Origin: Tautonia sociabilis
GTDB taxonomy: Bacteria; Planctomycetota; Planctomycetia; Isosphaerales; Isosphaeraceae
DNA: 64,000 nt
Direction: 5' to 3'
Assembly: GCF_003977685.1 (NCBI RefSeq)
Contig: NZ_RYZH01000028.1
Coordinates: 30,067-94,066, forward strand
Shown here: positions 1-8,208 of the stretch, piece by piece
Layout of the letters: each line of letters begins with the position of its first letter
How positions within the stretch are numbered: the stretch's first letter is position 1
Program-made: the position numbers and the translations under genes
Notes under the pieces: generated by a model
The model's input: the letters and a program-made list of their open reading frames with translations, nothing else
Databases searched by the model: none
What the model was told of the DNA's origin: nothing

Positions 1-31
1 CGGAGAATGAGGAGCCTGGAGCGTTCCTGCG

Positions 32-799
32 ATGGATGAACACGACGATCGACTGGCGGGCGATCCGGTCTGGGAGCTGTTCCCCGAGGGCGAGCCGACC
101 GCGACGGCGAGTCGCCTGGGCTGGTGGCGGAAGGCCGTCCCGATCGTTGTGCTCTGCTGGCTGCTCTCTCCTTCGCTGGCGGTCGCGATGGCGAGCGTGG
201 CCGCGTCGATCGGGGAGTTCCGAGCGGCCCGGCGGTTGCGGAGGGCGATTCCCGACCCGGCGGGCGGCGAGATTTGCGCCCTGTTCCGCGAAGCATGGGG
301 GGGCTGGAGGATCGGCGTGACCTCCTTCGCGCTGATGTTCGTCACCCTGGCCCTGGCCGGAGCCACCGGCTGGGAGGGGGATGAACCTCCCCCGGAATTC
401 CTCGTGGCGTCGCTCCTGAGTCTCGCCGGGTTCATCGCGTCGGCCGCCCTGACCGCGGCCGGACTGATCAAGGCGCTGCGATCGGGGATGCGCGTCTGGC
501 TCGGCGAGGGGATCAACCAGGCCAGGACCCTGATGCTCGGCATGCTGCTGGTCGGCTTCACCTGCACCGTTCTCCTGCCGGCCTGCGTCCTAATCCTCCC
601 CGGTCTCGCTCCGTCCGACGGCGGCCGATGGCAAGGCGTCGCGGCCTTCGCGATGATGATCTCCTTCTTGTTCGTCGCTCCTGTCTTGATCCTCGTCCTC
701 CTCGACGGGCTCAGCCGCCGCATTCTCGCCGACCGGCCCGGGAAGTTCGGACCGAAGGCGCCGACCGTGGGGAAATGGGACGTCGGACGATCGGACTGA
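32..799 (+). CDS. Five-helix membrane protein of unknown function
   Basis: I do not recognise the family. The 255-residue product has a short acidic N-terminus, then about five hydrophobic segments near residues 35-56, 95-112, 123-148, 166-190 and 202-226, and a basic C-terminal tail. It is therefore an integral, probably inner-membrane, protein. No catalytic or metal-binding motif stands out, and there are no signal-peptide cleavage features. The ATG is the first in-frame start; a GGAG lies about 15 bases upstream, which is rather far. The gene is alone on this strand, and the following 670 bases hold no convincing gene. An upstream operon partner could lie outside the window. Confidence 0.7.
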   Translation: MDEHDDRLAGDPVWELFPEGEPTATASRLGWWRKAVPIVVLCWLLSPSLAVAMASVAASIGEFRAARRLRRAIPDPAGGEICALFREAWGGWRIGVTSFALMFVTLALAGATGWEGDEPPPEFLVASLLSLAGFIASAALTAAGLIKALRSGMRVWLGEGINQARTLMLGMLLVGFTCTVLLPACVLILPGLAPSDGGRWQGVAAFAMMISFLFVAPVLILVLLDGLSRRILADRPGKFGPKAPTVGKWDVGRSD

Positions 800-1469
800 T
801 TCGGATCGACCGGTCGACGGCGCCTCAGGGTGACTGGCGATGGCTCGACCCGGCTCGGCATCGCGTCCGATCCTGGAGTCTCACCGCGGCCGCCCCCCCT
901 CCGCATCGGGAATCTCGCCTCCCGTCCTGACTGGCAAGGCCCGGCGCTTCGATCTTATCGATTAGGCAGCGATCCGCTGGCACCGCGGCCCCCGTCCGTC
1001 GACACCCTGGGGCCGATCCTCGCCGGTGGTCAAATGTTCCGGTTCGTCTCCCGTCTCTTTGACAATCGAATCTCGCCATCAGATCGTGCCGATCCGCGCT
1101 GGCCCCGATCCGGACGGGAACGCTCGCGCACCGTTGCGGAACGAACCCATTGCGGGCTCGTGGGGATTGATGGAACTCCCATCTCTCAAAAAAGATGGGG
1201 CGAGAAGTCGCGGACCCGTCGTCAGCGCACCGGTCGGGGAACCGACCCGCTCCCCGAGGCGTCCTCGGCGTCCGAGGCGGCCCCGGGGAAGGGAGACGGA
1301 GCGAGTCGCGCCGTCGCGCGGAACGAACCCAAACGGGTCGCCGTAACTGGAGGCGGCGAAAGCGGTTTCCCAATCTGGCGGCAGCGCACCGGGAGCGCAC
1401 CGACTCGATCTTGGGTCGGTCCGGTCCGGTCCGGTCCGGTCCGGTCCGGGGCCGTGGTGGTCCGGGGGA
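800..1469. other. Gap without a convincing gene
   Basis: Open frames here are GC-driven and have no protein-like composition. Two structures are visible: a 7-bp stem at 1178-1184/1193-1199 with an A-rich 8-base loop, and a CCGGT tandem run at 1416-1449. Both lie downstream of genes on the two strands and could take part in transcript ending, but no U-tract is present. Confidence 0.5.
1416..1449. repeat. Pentanucleotide tandem repeat (CCGGT)
   Basis: Five perfect CCGGT units at 1421-1445 are flanked by the near unit TCGGT and a partial unit. The run ends 20 bases beyond the stop codon of the minus-strand TIM-barrel gene. A five-base unit outside a gene can vary in length without coding effect. 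No function is evident. Confidence 0.8.
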
Positions 1470-2237
1470 TCAGCCCTCGTCGGGCTGGAGCTCCTCCCAG
1501 AGGGCCCGGTAGTAGCGGAGCAGCCGCTCGGGATCGGGGTTGCCCTGGATCTCGGCGAGGGTGAAGCCCTCGTAGCCGGATTGCTGGAGGAGCCGGAAGA
1601 GGGTCTTGTACGGGTAGCCGCTGTGCAGCTCGTTGATGTGGACCATGCCGATCCGGTCGCCGACCATTCGGAAGGCCGGCTCGATCGAGCCGTCGATCAG
1701 GTCGGTCGGGTTGGAGTTCCAGCAGACCGTCACGTTCGGGTGGTTGGCGTGCCGCATGATCGTCGCGAAGGCCGGGAACTCGGCGGTCTGGCTCCCGTGC
1801 ACCTCGACCCGGATCTCGACGCCGAACCCCTCGCCGAACTCGCCGACCTCGATCAGGGCGTCGCCGATCTGGCGGAAGGTCGCCGCCGGGTCGGCCCCGT
1901 CGGGGATGCCGTTGGGCCGGACCTTCACGCCGGGGGCTCCCACGTCGTGAGCCAGGCGGATGTACTCCTTGGTCCCCTCGATATTGCGGCGGACCTCGGC
2001 CGGGTCGCTGGAGTGGTACTCGAAGGCGCTGCCGAGGCCGACCAGGACGAGCGGGGAATCGTCGAACCGCCGGTGGACCTCCTCCCGCTGCTTCTCGGTC
2101 AGGTCGACCTCGACGCCGTGGGCGTGGGTGGTGCGCAGCTCCACCCCCTCGAAGCCGAGTTTGGGGAGCGTCTCGAAGATCGTGTCGAGGTCCCAGTCCT
2201 TGGCGATGTTGTACGTGACCGTGCCGAGGCGGAGCAT
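1470..2237 (-). CDS. Sugar phosphate isomerase/epimerase-like TIM-barrel protein
   Basis: The 255-residue protein belongs to the xylose-isomerase-like TIM-barrel superfamily (AP endonuclease 2 fold). Visible support includes GFEGVELRT near the N-terminus, VEVHG with a likely metal-binding Glu and His, CWNSN, MVHINEL and a C-terminal AEIQ that would supply the last metal-ligand Glu. Members isomerise or epimerise sugars, often inositol or ketose derivatives, but the substrate cannot be read here. The start is the ATG directly before LRLGTVTYN; the frame stays open further upstream but that stretch looks like spacer. It follows the DUF1549 gene on the same strand by 73 bases, so the two are probably co-transcribed. 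That pairing is common in planctomycete sugar-degradation neighbourhoods. Confidence 0.8.
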   Translation of the reverse strand: MLRLGTVTYNIAKDWDLDTIFETLPKLGFEGVELRTTHAHGVEVDLTEKQREEVHRRFDDSPLVLVGLGSAFEYHSSDPAEVRRNIEGTKEYIRLAHDVGAPGVKVRPNGIPDGADPAATFRQIGDALIEVGEFGEGFGVEIRVEVHGSQTAEFPAFATIMRHANHPNVTVCWNSNPTDLIDGSIEPAFRMVGDRIGMVHINELHSGYPYKTLFRLLQQSGYEGFTLAEIQGNPDPERLLRYYRALWEELQPDEG

Positions 2238-2310
2238 GAGACGACGTTCCCCGGGTTGAGGAGGGCGGATCGGGAATGGGATCGACCGGGAGCCGGACCC
2301 TCCGGCGTCG

Positions 2311-4785
2311 TCAGTCAATAAACTGGAATTCCTTCGCGTTGACCAGGGCCCAGAGGATGTCCTCGAAGGCCTCCTTGACCCGGTCGGGCCGCGATTCGAC
2401 GTGGAAGACCGCCGTCGCCCGCTCGCTGTCGGAGGGGAGCCGACCGAAGGCCAGCCGGAACAGCTCGTCCACTTTTTCCTCGATCGGCCTCGGGTCGTTC
2501 GCCAGGGCGGCGGCCCGGCCCGAGTCGTCGGACAGCCGCGACTGGATCTCGACGGAGTTCAGCAGCATCAGGCTCTGGCTCAGGCTCGCGTCCGCCACCC
2601 GCTCGCACTCGCAGGCGGTTTCCCTCCTCGGCCGGCCGAAGGTGTCCAGGAAGTCGGACGTCACCGCCTCGTCCGGCAGGGAGATCGCCCGGAAGCCGAC
2701 CGGGAGCCCCTCGAACCGGTTGGGCACCCCGGTGACGCTGGAGATCGCGTCGAGCAGGACCTCGGCGCTCATCCGCTTCGGGTAGAACCGCGAGAACCCC
2801 TGGGTGTCGTCCCGGTTCGTCTCGTTCGGCAGGCTGGAGAGGCTGTAGAGCCGGCTGGTGCAGAGCGTGCGGATCAGGTGTTTCAGGTCGTAACCGCTGG
2901 CGATGAAGTCGTCGCTGAGGGCCTGCATCAGGGCCGGGTTGGTCGGCGGGTTCGTCTCCCGGAGGTCGTCGATCGGCTCGACCAGCCCCCGGCCGAAGAA
3001 GTGGGCCCAGTAGCGGTTGACCACCGCCGGGGCGAAGAAGCGATTCTCCGGCGCCGCCAGCCAGTCGACCAGGGCCTCCCGGGGGTCCTCCAGCGGCGAA
3101 ACGGCGGCCGGCTCCGGCTCTCCCAGGGCCCGGGGTTCCATCGGCTGCCCGGTCTTCGGGTTGGGCACTCGGCCGCTCCGCTTGGTGAAGATCACCAGCT
3201 CGTCGCGCCCCGCTTGCTGCGCGGCCAGCGATTGCTTCCGCCCGATTCGTCCGAAGAAGGCGGCGAAGCCGTAGTAGTCGTCCTGGCTCCAGGTCTCGAA
3301 CGGGTGGTGGTGGCACTTGGCGCACTGGAGCCGCATTCCCAGGAAGACCTGGGCCGAGTCGTCGACGAACTGGTCCGGCTGCTTCAGGTCGCGGTACCAG
3401 ACGGTCGCCGGCGTCGTCTCCGGAGAGCCGTTGGCGGCGAGGATCTGGCGGGTGAACTCGTCGAACGGGGTATTCTGGTCGAGCTGCCGGCGGATCCAGT
3501 CGTAGAACCGATAGGTCGAGCGCTGATACCTCGCGTTCCCCGCCCGCTTGTTGCGGAGGATGTCGGCCCACTTGATCGCGAACGTCTCGGCGTACTCCGG
3601 GCGGTCGAGCAGGGCGTCGACCAGCCGGGCCCGCTTGTCCGATCGGTCGTCGGCCAGGAACGCCTCGACCTCGGCGGTCGAGGGCAAGGTCCCGGTGATG
3701 TCGAGCGACGCCCGTCGGATGAACTCCTCGTCGGAGCAGAGGTCCGAGGGCGCCAGCCCCAGCTCTCGCCACTGGGCCATCGCCAGCTCATCAACGAAGT
3801 TGTTCGGCTCGAATCCGGTGAGGTCGGGGGCAGCTCCCCCCCGGGGGACGGTCGCCCGGAAGACGGACACCTTCCCCTGGTACCGGGCCATGACGGCCGC
3901 CATGCCGGGCAGCTCCCCGGTCCGGACGCGCCCTCCCGTCTCGACGGCGGCGACCTCCGAGACGTTCGACTCGTACTGCGCCCACCGGGTCACGTCCTCG
4001 GTCGTCCCGTCGGTGTAGACGGCCGTGACTACCAGTTGCTGATCGGTTCCCTGCTCGAGCACCCGGGAGGGCGGGTGGACCTCGATCCGGGCGACGGTCG
4101 GGGCGTCGGCGTCTCCGACGGGCATCCCCTCGGCGATCCAGCGCCGGATCAGACGATACTCGTGAGAGCCCGGCTCCAGCTTCTTGCCTCCACCGTGGGG
4201 CACCTCGGCGGTCGCCTTGGTCAGCAGCAGGCTCTGCTCCGGGGCGGCGGGGAAGAGGCGGCGTCCTCGGCCTTCCTTGACCAGCGTCTCGTAGTCCAGT
4301 TCCGGCTCGAAGCCGAGCAGGCTCAGCCGGAACCCATTTTGACCGCCTGATTTGCCGTGGCAGCCGCCGCCATTGCATCCGAGCTTGGTGAAGATCGGCA
4401 CGATCTGGTTGGCAAAGTGGATCGGGGGCGGGTCGGCGATGCGGCGGACCTCCACCGGGACCTCGACGGCTTGGCCGTCGACCTCCACCGTCACGGTCGT
4501 CCGGCCGTCCCCCCTCGCCTCGATCATCCCGGACTCGTCGACGACCGCGACCGATTCGTCGCCCACGACGAACCGGGCGGAGCGTGTCCGGTCCTTGCCG
4601 TCCGAGGTTCCCTCCACGGCGAGCTGCTGGACCGAGTCTGGCCCGACCAGGACAACCGCCTCGGGGACGACCCGCAACACCTCGGCCTCGACCCGATCGG
4701 CCGGTTCGCCGGCGCCCGCGGGAACCGCGAGCCCGAGGGCCGAAAGGACCAGTCCGATCGTCGTCGCGGCCTGCCAGCTTCGCAT
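2311..4785 (-). CDS. Exported DUF1549/DUF1553 protein with Ig-like and haem-binding domains
   Basis: The 824-residue planctomycete-type secreted protein starts with a signal peptide of about 24 residues. A bacterial Ig-like (BIG2) domain follows, then a cytochrome-c-like region with the motif CNGGGCHG, a second Ig-like domain (about residues 220-310), DUF1549 (about 325-530, with FIRRASLDITG) and DUF1553 towards the C-terminus. A second CxxCH motif, CAKCH, lies in the DUF1549 part. These proteins are a hallmark of Planctomycetota and are thought to work in periplasmic or surface breakdown of complex polysaccharides; their reaction is unproven. I chose the ATG at 4785 because it opens the signal peptide and has AAGGAG 7 bases upstream. 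It probably leads an operon with the TIM-barrel gene downstream. Confidence 0.88.
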   Translation of the reverse strand: MRSWQAATTIGLVLSALGLAVPAGAGEPADRVEAEVLRVVPEAVVLVGPDSVQQLAVEGTSDGKDRTRSARFVVGDESVAVVDESGMIEARGDGRTTVTVEVDGQAVEVPVEVRRIADPPPIHFANQIVPIFTKLGCNGGGCHGKSGGQNGFRLSLLGFEPELDYETLVKEGRGRRLFPAAPEQSLLLTKATAEVPHGGGKKLEPGSHEYRLIRRWIAEGMPVGDADAPTVARIEVHPPSRVLEQGTDQQLVVTAVYTDGTTEDVTRWAQYESNVSEVAAVETGGRVRTGELPGMAAVMARYQGKVSVFRATVPRGGAAPDLTGFEPNNFVDELAMAQWRELGLAPSDLCSDEEFIRRASLDITGTLPSTAEVEAFLADDRSDKRARLVDALLDRPEYAETFAIKWADILRNKRAGNARYQRSTYRFYDWIRRQLDQNTPFDEFTRQILAANGSPETTPATVWYRDLKQPDQFVDDSAQVFLGMRLQCAKCHHHPFETWSQDDYYGFAAFFGRIGRKQSLAAQQAGRDELVIFTKRSGRVPNPKTGQPMEPRALGEPEPAAVSPLEDPREALVDWLAAPENRFFAPAVVNRYWAHFFGRGLVEPIDDLRETNPPTNPALMQALSDDFIASGYDLKHLIRTLCTSRLYSLSSLPNETNRDDTQGFSRFYPKRMSAEVLLDAISSVTGVPNRFEGLPVGFRAISLPDEAVTSDFLDTFGRPRRETACECERVADASLSQSLMLLNSVEIQSRLSDDSGRAAALANDPRPIEEKVDELFRLAFGRLPSDSERATAVFHVESRPDRVKEAFEDILWALVNAKEFQFID

Positions 4786-5058
4786 CGGTCCGTCTCCTTG
4801 GCGCGGCCCAGTCGGCCGTCGTCGGGCCGGTCCGACCGGGGTCGTCTTCCTTCCGACTGTATCTCCCCCACCGGCCGCCGACAAGGAGGATGTTTAACCG
4901 GCCTCCATCATCCCCAGCCGCCGCCGCCTCCCTCGGAGCGATGGGAGAACCATCTCCGGGGGGCGTGGGTCACTGGACGTGACGGCCTCGGTCGCGTACC
5001 CTGGAACCAGTCGGGGAGCGGGGGGTCGAGCCGTCGATCCCCCTTCCCGACCACCCCT

Positions 5059-5441
5059 GACCGGGTAGCTCAGTCGGTAGAGCAGCGGACTTCGACGCCG
5101 CCGGCAACGGCGCGCACCTGGAGCCTCCTCCGGGAAGAAACCGAACCGGGGGAGTGGATGCCGCAGTATGCTGGGACGCCCTGAGAGCCCGCGCCGCCAC
5201 AACGGCAGCCGGTGACGGCAAACGTGACGGCCCGAAAAGCGCGCGGGATTGGGTCATCAGCAGGCAAGGGCGCCGGCGGATCGCCGGGCCCAGCCCCAGA
5301 GACTCGACGCGGCACACCTGCGACGGTGAAGGGAGAGTCCAGACTCCAACCCGGAACACCCCCTCGGGGCGAACCGGGGTCGGTGAAAGCCGATGGGGTA
5401 GGTTAATCCGCTGGTCGTGGGTTCGAGTCCCACCCCGGTCA
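5059..5441 (+). tRNA. trnK: tRNA-Lys(UUU), split by a group I intron
   Basis: The exons are 5059-5092 and 5403-5441, 73 nt when joined. All arms pair: acceptor GACCGGG/CCCGGTC, D stem GCTC/GAGC, anticodon stem GCGGA/TCCGC, T stem GTGGG/CCCAC with loop TTCGAGT, variable loop TGGTC and discriminator A. CCA is not encoded. Removing 5093-5402 gives the 7-base loop CTTTTAA, hence anticodon UUU. Splicing one base earlier at both ends would also leave exon U and intron G and would give GUU (Asn). Discriminator A73 (bacterial tRNA-Asn normally has G73), the TGGTC variable loop and the tRNA-Lys-like D arm favour Lys. A weak promoter-like TGGACG-N17-TACCCT lies at 4974-5002. The last three bases are also the stop codon of the convergent gene at 5439-5909. 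Confidence 0.88.
5093..5402 (+). ncRNA. Group I self-splicing intron in the tRNA anticodon loop
   Basis: This 310-nt insertion separates U34 from U35 of the tRNA. It follows a U and ends in G, as group I introns do. The core is recognisable: GACTC at 5300-5304 followed by GACG-type R sequence pairs with GAGTC at 5335-5339 (P7), and the S segment GGTGAAGGGAGAGTCC closely resembles that of tRNA introns of the Azoarcus/IC3 kind. Near the 3' end are a CCCC-CTC-GGGG hairpin and a GNRA hairpin, TCGGT-GAAA-GCCGA at 5380-5393, fitting P9-type elements. No homing-endonuclease frame is present, so it would have to splice alone and not move by itself. P1, with the internal guide, I could not place with certainty. 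Confidence 0.85.
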
Positions 5442-5909
5442 CTTCGACTTGGACTGGCTCCGCGTTCGGCCGCCTCCCGGGGAGGATCGCTGGGGGGCGG
5501 TCCCCCCCCGAGTCCGGCCGGCGGTTCTCGGCGTCTTGCCGCCGGAAGCCTCCAGCACGTTCCGGAGCAAGGCCGACATCCGGTTCGCCGCCGGGCCGTC
5601 GTACGAGGCCAGCTCGGCCATCTCGACGAAGCTCAGCCTCGGGTCGGGGAACGGAAGCCGCTCCTCCGCCTCGGCCAGCGAGCCCTGCAACTGGTACTGC
5701 TTGCGCACCAGCCGCACCTTCACGCCGCAGCGTCGGAGGAGGTCCAGTTCGCGATAGAACGTCCGCAGGCCGATCCGCAACGCTTGCAAGAGTTCCTCCC
5801 GGCTCCGGGGGGCCTCGTCGAGCAGGCGGGCCATCCGGTGCAGCCGAGCGGCCCGGCCGTCGGTGATCTGAACCGCCGGCCTCCTCCTCGTCGGCGACTT
5901 GGCGCTCAT
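5439..5909 (-). CDS. Small HTH transcription-regulator-like protein
   Basis: The 156-residue protein has an N-terminal helix-turn-helix like that of WYL/DeoR-type regulators: RLHRMARLLDE, then SREELLQAL and GLRTFYRELDLLRRCG. A short linker region follows, and then a Lys/Arg/Ser/Gly-rich tail. No WYL or sugar-binding sensor domain is present, so the protein is about half the length of a full WYL regulator. It may be a stand-alone DNA-binding protein. The start is the ATG before SAKSP. A TACAAT-like -10 element (6003-6008, minus strand) lies 94 bases upstream without a clear -35. The stop codon lies in the last bases of the tRNA gene on the other strand. Confidence 0.72.
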   Translation of the reverse strand: MSAKSPTRRRPAVQITDGRAARLHRMARLLDEAPRSREELLQALRIGLRTFYRELDLLRRCGVKVRLVRKQYQLQGSLAEAEERLPFPDPRLSFVEMAELASYDGPAANRMSALLRNVLEASGGKTPRTAGRTRGGTAPQRSSPGGGRTRSQSKSK

Positions 5910-6330
5910 CGACTCGACTCCTCCTCCCGACCGACCCGCTCCCGATCCCCGGCGCGCGTCGGCTCTCCTGGCGGGCCCTCCTGGCGTCGCCCCTATCACG
6001 TTATTGTATGGTTGTTGGCAAGCATGGAATGTTCGGGGTGGATTGTCGGCACGCGGATGCGTCGATCGTGCCGGTCGTGACGGATTTCCTCAAGGGGTGA
6101 GGCGGGCCGGCCGACACTAAGGGGGGAAGTCGGAGGCCGCCGAGGGCGGTCGACGGCCGGCCCGGCCGCAACTGGCGGCGGGACGGCGGCCGCGGTGGCT
6201 GGTCCGGGCGGAGAGGGGGCCTCGGGTCGCCGCCGCCGCCGGCGGGGCCGGACGGGCCCCGGGGACTCGGCTGGCCCGGGAGGCCGGCCCGACCCGGGCG
6301 TGATTGCCCCCTTGCAGGGAGACTGTCTCC
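5910..6330. other. Intergenic region between divergent genes
   Basis: No gene is evident. A relatively AT-rich patch at 6000-6035 stands out and includes TACAAT on the minus strand, probably the promoter area of the HTH gene. The 5' region of the LEPR-XLL gene (6090-6330) is very GC-rich and shows no consensus promoter. Confidence 0.4.
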
Positions 6331-7890
6331 ATGTCGACGTCGAAGCGCCGTCGGTCGCGGTCCTGCCGTCCGGGTTCCGAGCCTCTGGAGGGCCGGCAGA
6401 TGCTCTCCGCCGTGCTGCGGGGGGTGGACGTTGACGGGGACACCTGGACGCTGCGACTGGCCGGGCCGGGGGCGCTGCAGGTGATCAACCAGCCCGGCTC
6501 CGATGGCGTGACCCCCGTTCCGTTGGGGCAGCCCGGCCTGATTGACACCATCACGTACCAGGGGGCCAACCCCGCCACCACCCGGCTGATTGGTGCCGTC
6601 ACCAAGGGGCCCAACGGCGATGGCCGCGTTTACTTCGCGAACCTGGTCTCTCCGGCGAGCAACCCGCCGGGTCCGGGGATCGGCGTGGGGGCCCTGGCCA
6701 TCGACATGCCCGACTTCTGGCTGGGCGACACCAGCCCCGGGGGGACGGAGACGGTCCAGGGCACGATCTCCATTCCCGACGGCGTCGCGACCCTGAACTT
6801 CGGCGGCGTCGACACCACGGCCTTCTTCGGGACCGACCCGAGCCAGCGGCTGGACCAGAATGGGCAGTCTGATCGCTTCACGATCTCGCTCGGGCTGCCG
6901 ACTCGGGTGGGCACGAGCATCATCGTGGACCGGATCATCACCGCCAATCAGCCGGCCACCGGGACTGGCCAGGGCCAGCAGGCCACCCAGGACACGGTGA
7001 GCATCAACGTCGCCGGCCGACTGAACGTCTTCCAGGCCAATGCCATCGAAGGCGACCCGACGCTTGATCTGGGAGACTCGGGGGTCTTCCAGGGGGACAA
7101 CCCCGGGGGGACCACGATTGTCTCGTCGGCTCCCCAGGTGGTTGGCAGCCAGGTGGCCACCGGGGCGATTGGCCGGTTCCGGATCGGGGGGGACGCGACG
7201 AACCTGAGCGTGCAGGTGACCGGGAACAATGCGCGTCTGACGAATTTCTTTATTGGAGGCGAGACGAACAAGGTGTCGGTTTCCGCCGTCGAGGGGGTTC
7301 GGACCGCGCTCTTCGGCCTGGGGATGGACACTGTGTCGATCGAGGCCGGCCAGATCGAGCAGCTCTCGGCGAACCGGGGGGCGGTGGGTTCCTCGGTCGT
7401 CGTCGGGGGATCGGCGGGCTCGCTCGCCTTCGGCGGCGACGTGATCAACACCAACATCCTGGCCGGCTACACTCCGGGGACCGCCGGAGGCAGCCCCACC
7501 GCCGAGGGGGGGGGCACGATGACCATCCGGGTCGGCGGCGACCTCTTCGACTCGATCATCGCCGCCTCGGTGCAGCCGTTCCAGGGGGTGTTTGGCTCGC
7601 CCAACGACCTGGTGATCCCGACCGGGTACATCAACGCCAAGGTCGAGGGGCTGATCGACAACAGCCTGAATCCCGCGGTCGATCCGTCCTCGGCCGACTC
7701 GGCCTTCTTCGCCAAGCGCGTGCGGCTGGAAAACGGGCCGGTTGTGCCGCCGGCCGCACCGGGGGCGCCGTATCGCCCGCGGCTCGGCCCGGGCCGGACC
7801 CCGGGCGTCGAGGGCCTCTCCGGAGGGATCGGCAGCCCCGCCTACAAGGAAGTCAAGCGGTTCAACGCCCGTCGCCCCCTGTCGGGATGA
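6331..7890 (+). CDS. Exported protein with LEPR-XLL-like planctomycete signature
   Basis: The 519-residue protein opens with a basic stretch and the motif LEGRQMLS at about residues 19-26. This matches the LEPR-XLL N-terminal signature of large planctomycete exported or surface proteins. The rest is Gly/Thr/Asn/Val-rich with many short beta-strand-like segments (GVDTTAFFG, RFRIGGDATNL, TMTIRVGGDLFDS), which suggests a beta-helix or beta-solenoid surface protein. No enzyme motif is visible. The ATG used gives the usual basic start before the signature; it is preceded by GCAGGGAGA. A shorter upstream in-frame start is possible. The function is unknown, and a cell-wall or matrix role is only an inference. 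Confidence 0.75.
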   Translation: MSTSKRRRSRSCRPGSEPLEGRQMLSAVLRGVDVDGDTWTLRLAGPGALQVINQPGSDGVTPVPLGQPGLIDTITYQGANPATTRLIGAVTKGPNGDGRVYFANLVSPASNPPGPGIGVGALAIDMPDFWLGDTSPGGTETVQGTISIPDGVATLNFGGVDTTAFFGTDPSQRLDQNGQSDRFTISLGLPTRVGTSIIVDRIITANQPATGTGQGQQATQDTVSINVAGRLNVFQANAIEGDPTLDLGDSGVFQGDNPGGTTIVSSAPQVVGSQVATGAIGRFRIGGDATNLSVQVTGNNARLTNFFIGGETNKVSVSAVEGVRTALFGLGMDTVSIEAGQIEQLSANRGAVGSSVVVGGSAGSLAFGGDVINTNILAGYTPGTAGGSPTAEGGGTMTIRVGGDLFDSIIAASVQPFQGVFGSPNDLVIPTGYINAKVEGLIDNSLNPAVDPSSADSAFFAKRVRLENGPVVPPAAPGAPYRPRLGPGRTPGVEGLSGGIGSPAYKEVKRFNARRPLSG

Positions 7891-8208
7891 GGCGTCTGCC
7901 GGCGATCCCGATCGGGAGGAAGGGCCCGGAGTGCCGGGCTCGACCTCCCTCGGGGCCGGGCGTCGACCGAGGGACGCGACGATCCTCACCGGCGGATTGG
8001 CATTGGCCGTCTTCCTCCGAGGGGGTAGAGGTGGTGGTTGACCTCCTCGTCCCGGCCCTCCCGGGCGATCACTCGGAGGATGATCCCGGCGGTCTGCTTG
8101 CTGCCGCTAGGGACGGGAGTCGTCGGCGTGAGGTGCGTCGTCCCCCGTCCGCCGGCTTCAGGGGACTGGTTTCCACAGGCCAGGTTAGGACCGAGGGACC
8201 CGATCGGA
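7891..8208. other. Intergenic region, no supported gene
   Basis: A minus-strand frame ending at 7986 has a protein-like stretch, but it overlaps the start of the next gene and has no recognisable homologue. It is not called as a gene. No terminator or consensus promoter is clear. Confidence 0.35.

Noticed and set aside
1026..1564. Plus-strand frames in the gap before the TIM-barrel gene
   Set aside because: No SD, no domain, and the end overlaps the minus-strand TIM-barrel gene and the CCGGT repeat.
2401..4350. 649-codon plus-strand frame opposite the DUF1549 gene
   Set aside because: Low-complexity, Arg/Pro/Gly/Val-rich translation with no domain; the minus-strand frame has a signal peptide, SD and known domains.
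7986..8208. Non-coding RNA gene such as SRP RNA or RNase P RNA
   Set aside because: None of the conserved core sequences of SRP RNA, RNase P RNA or tmRNA could be found on either strand.
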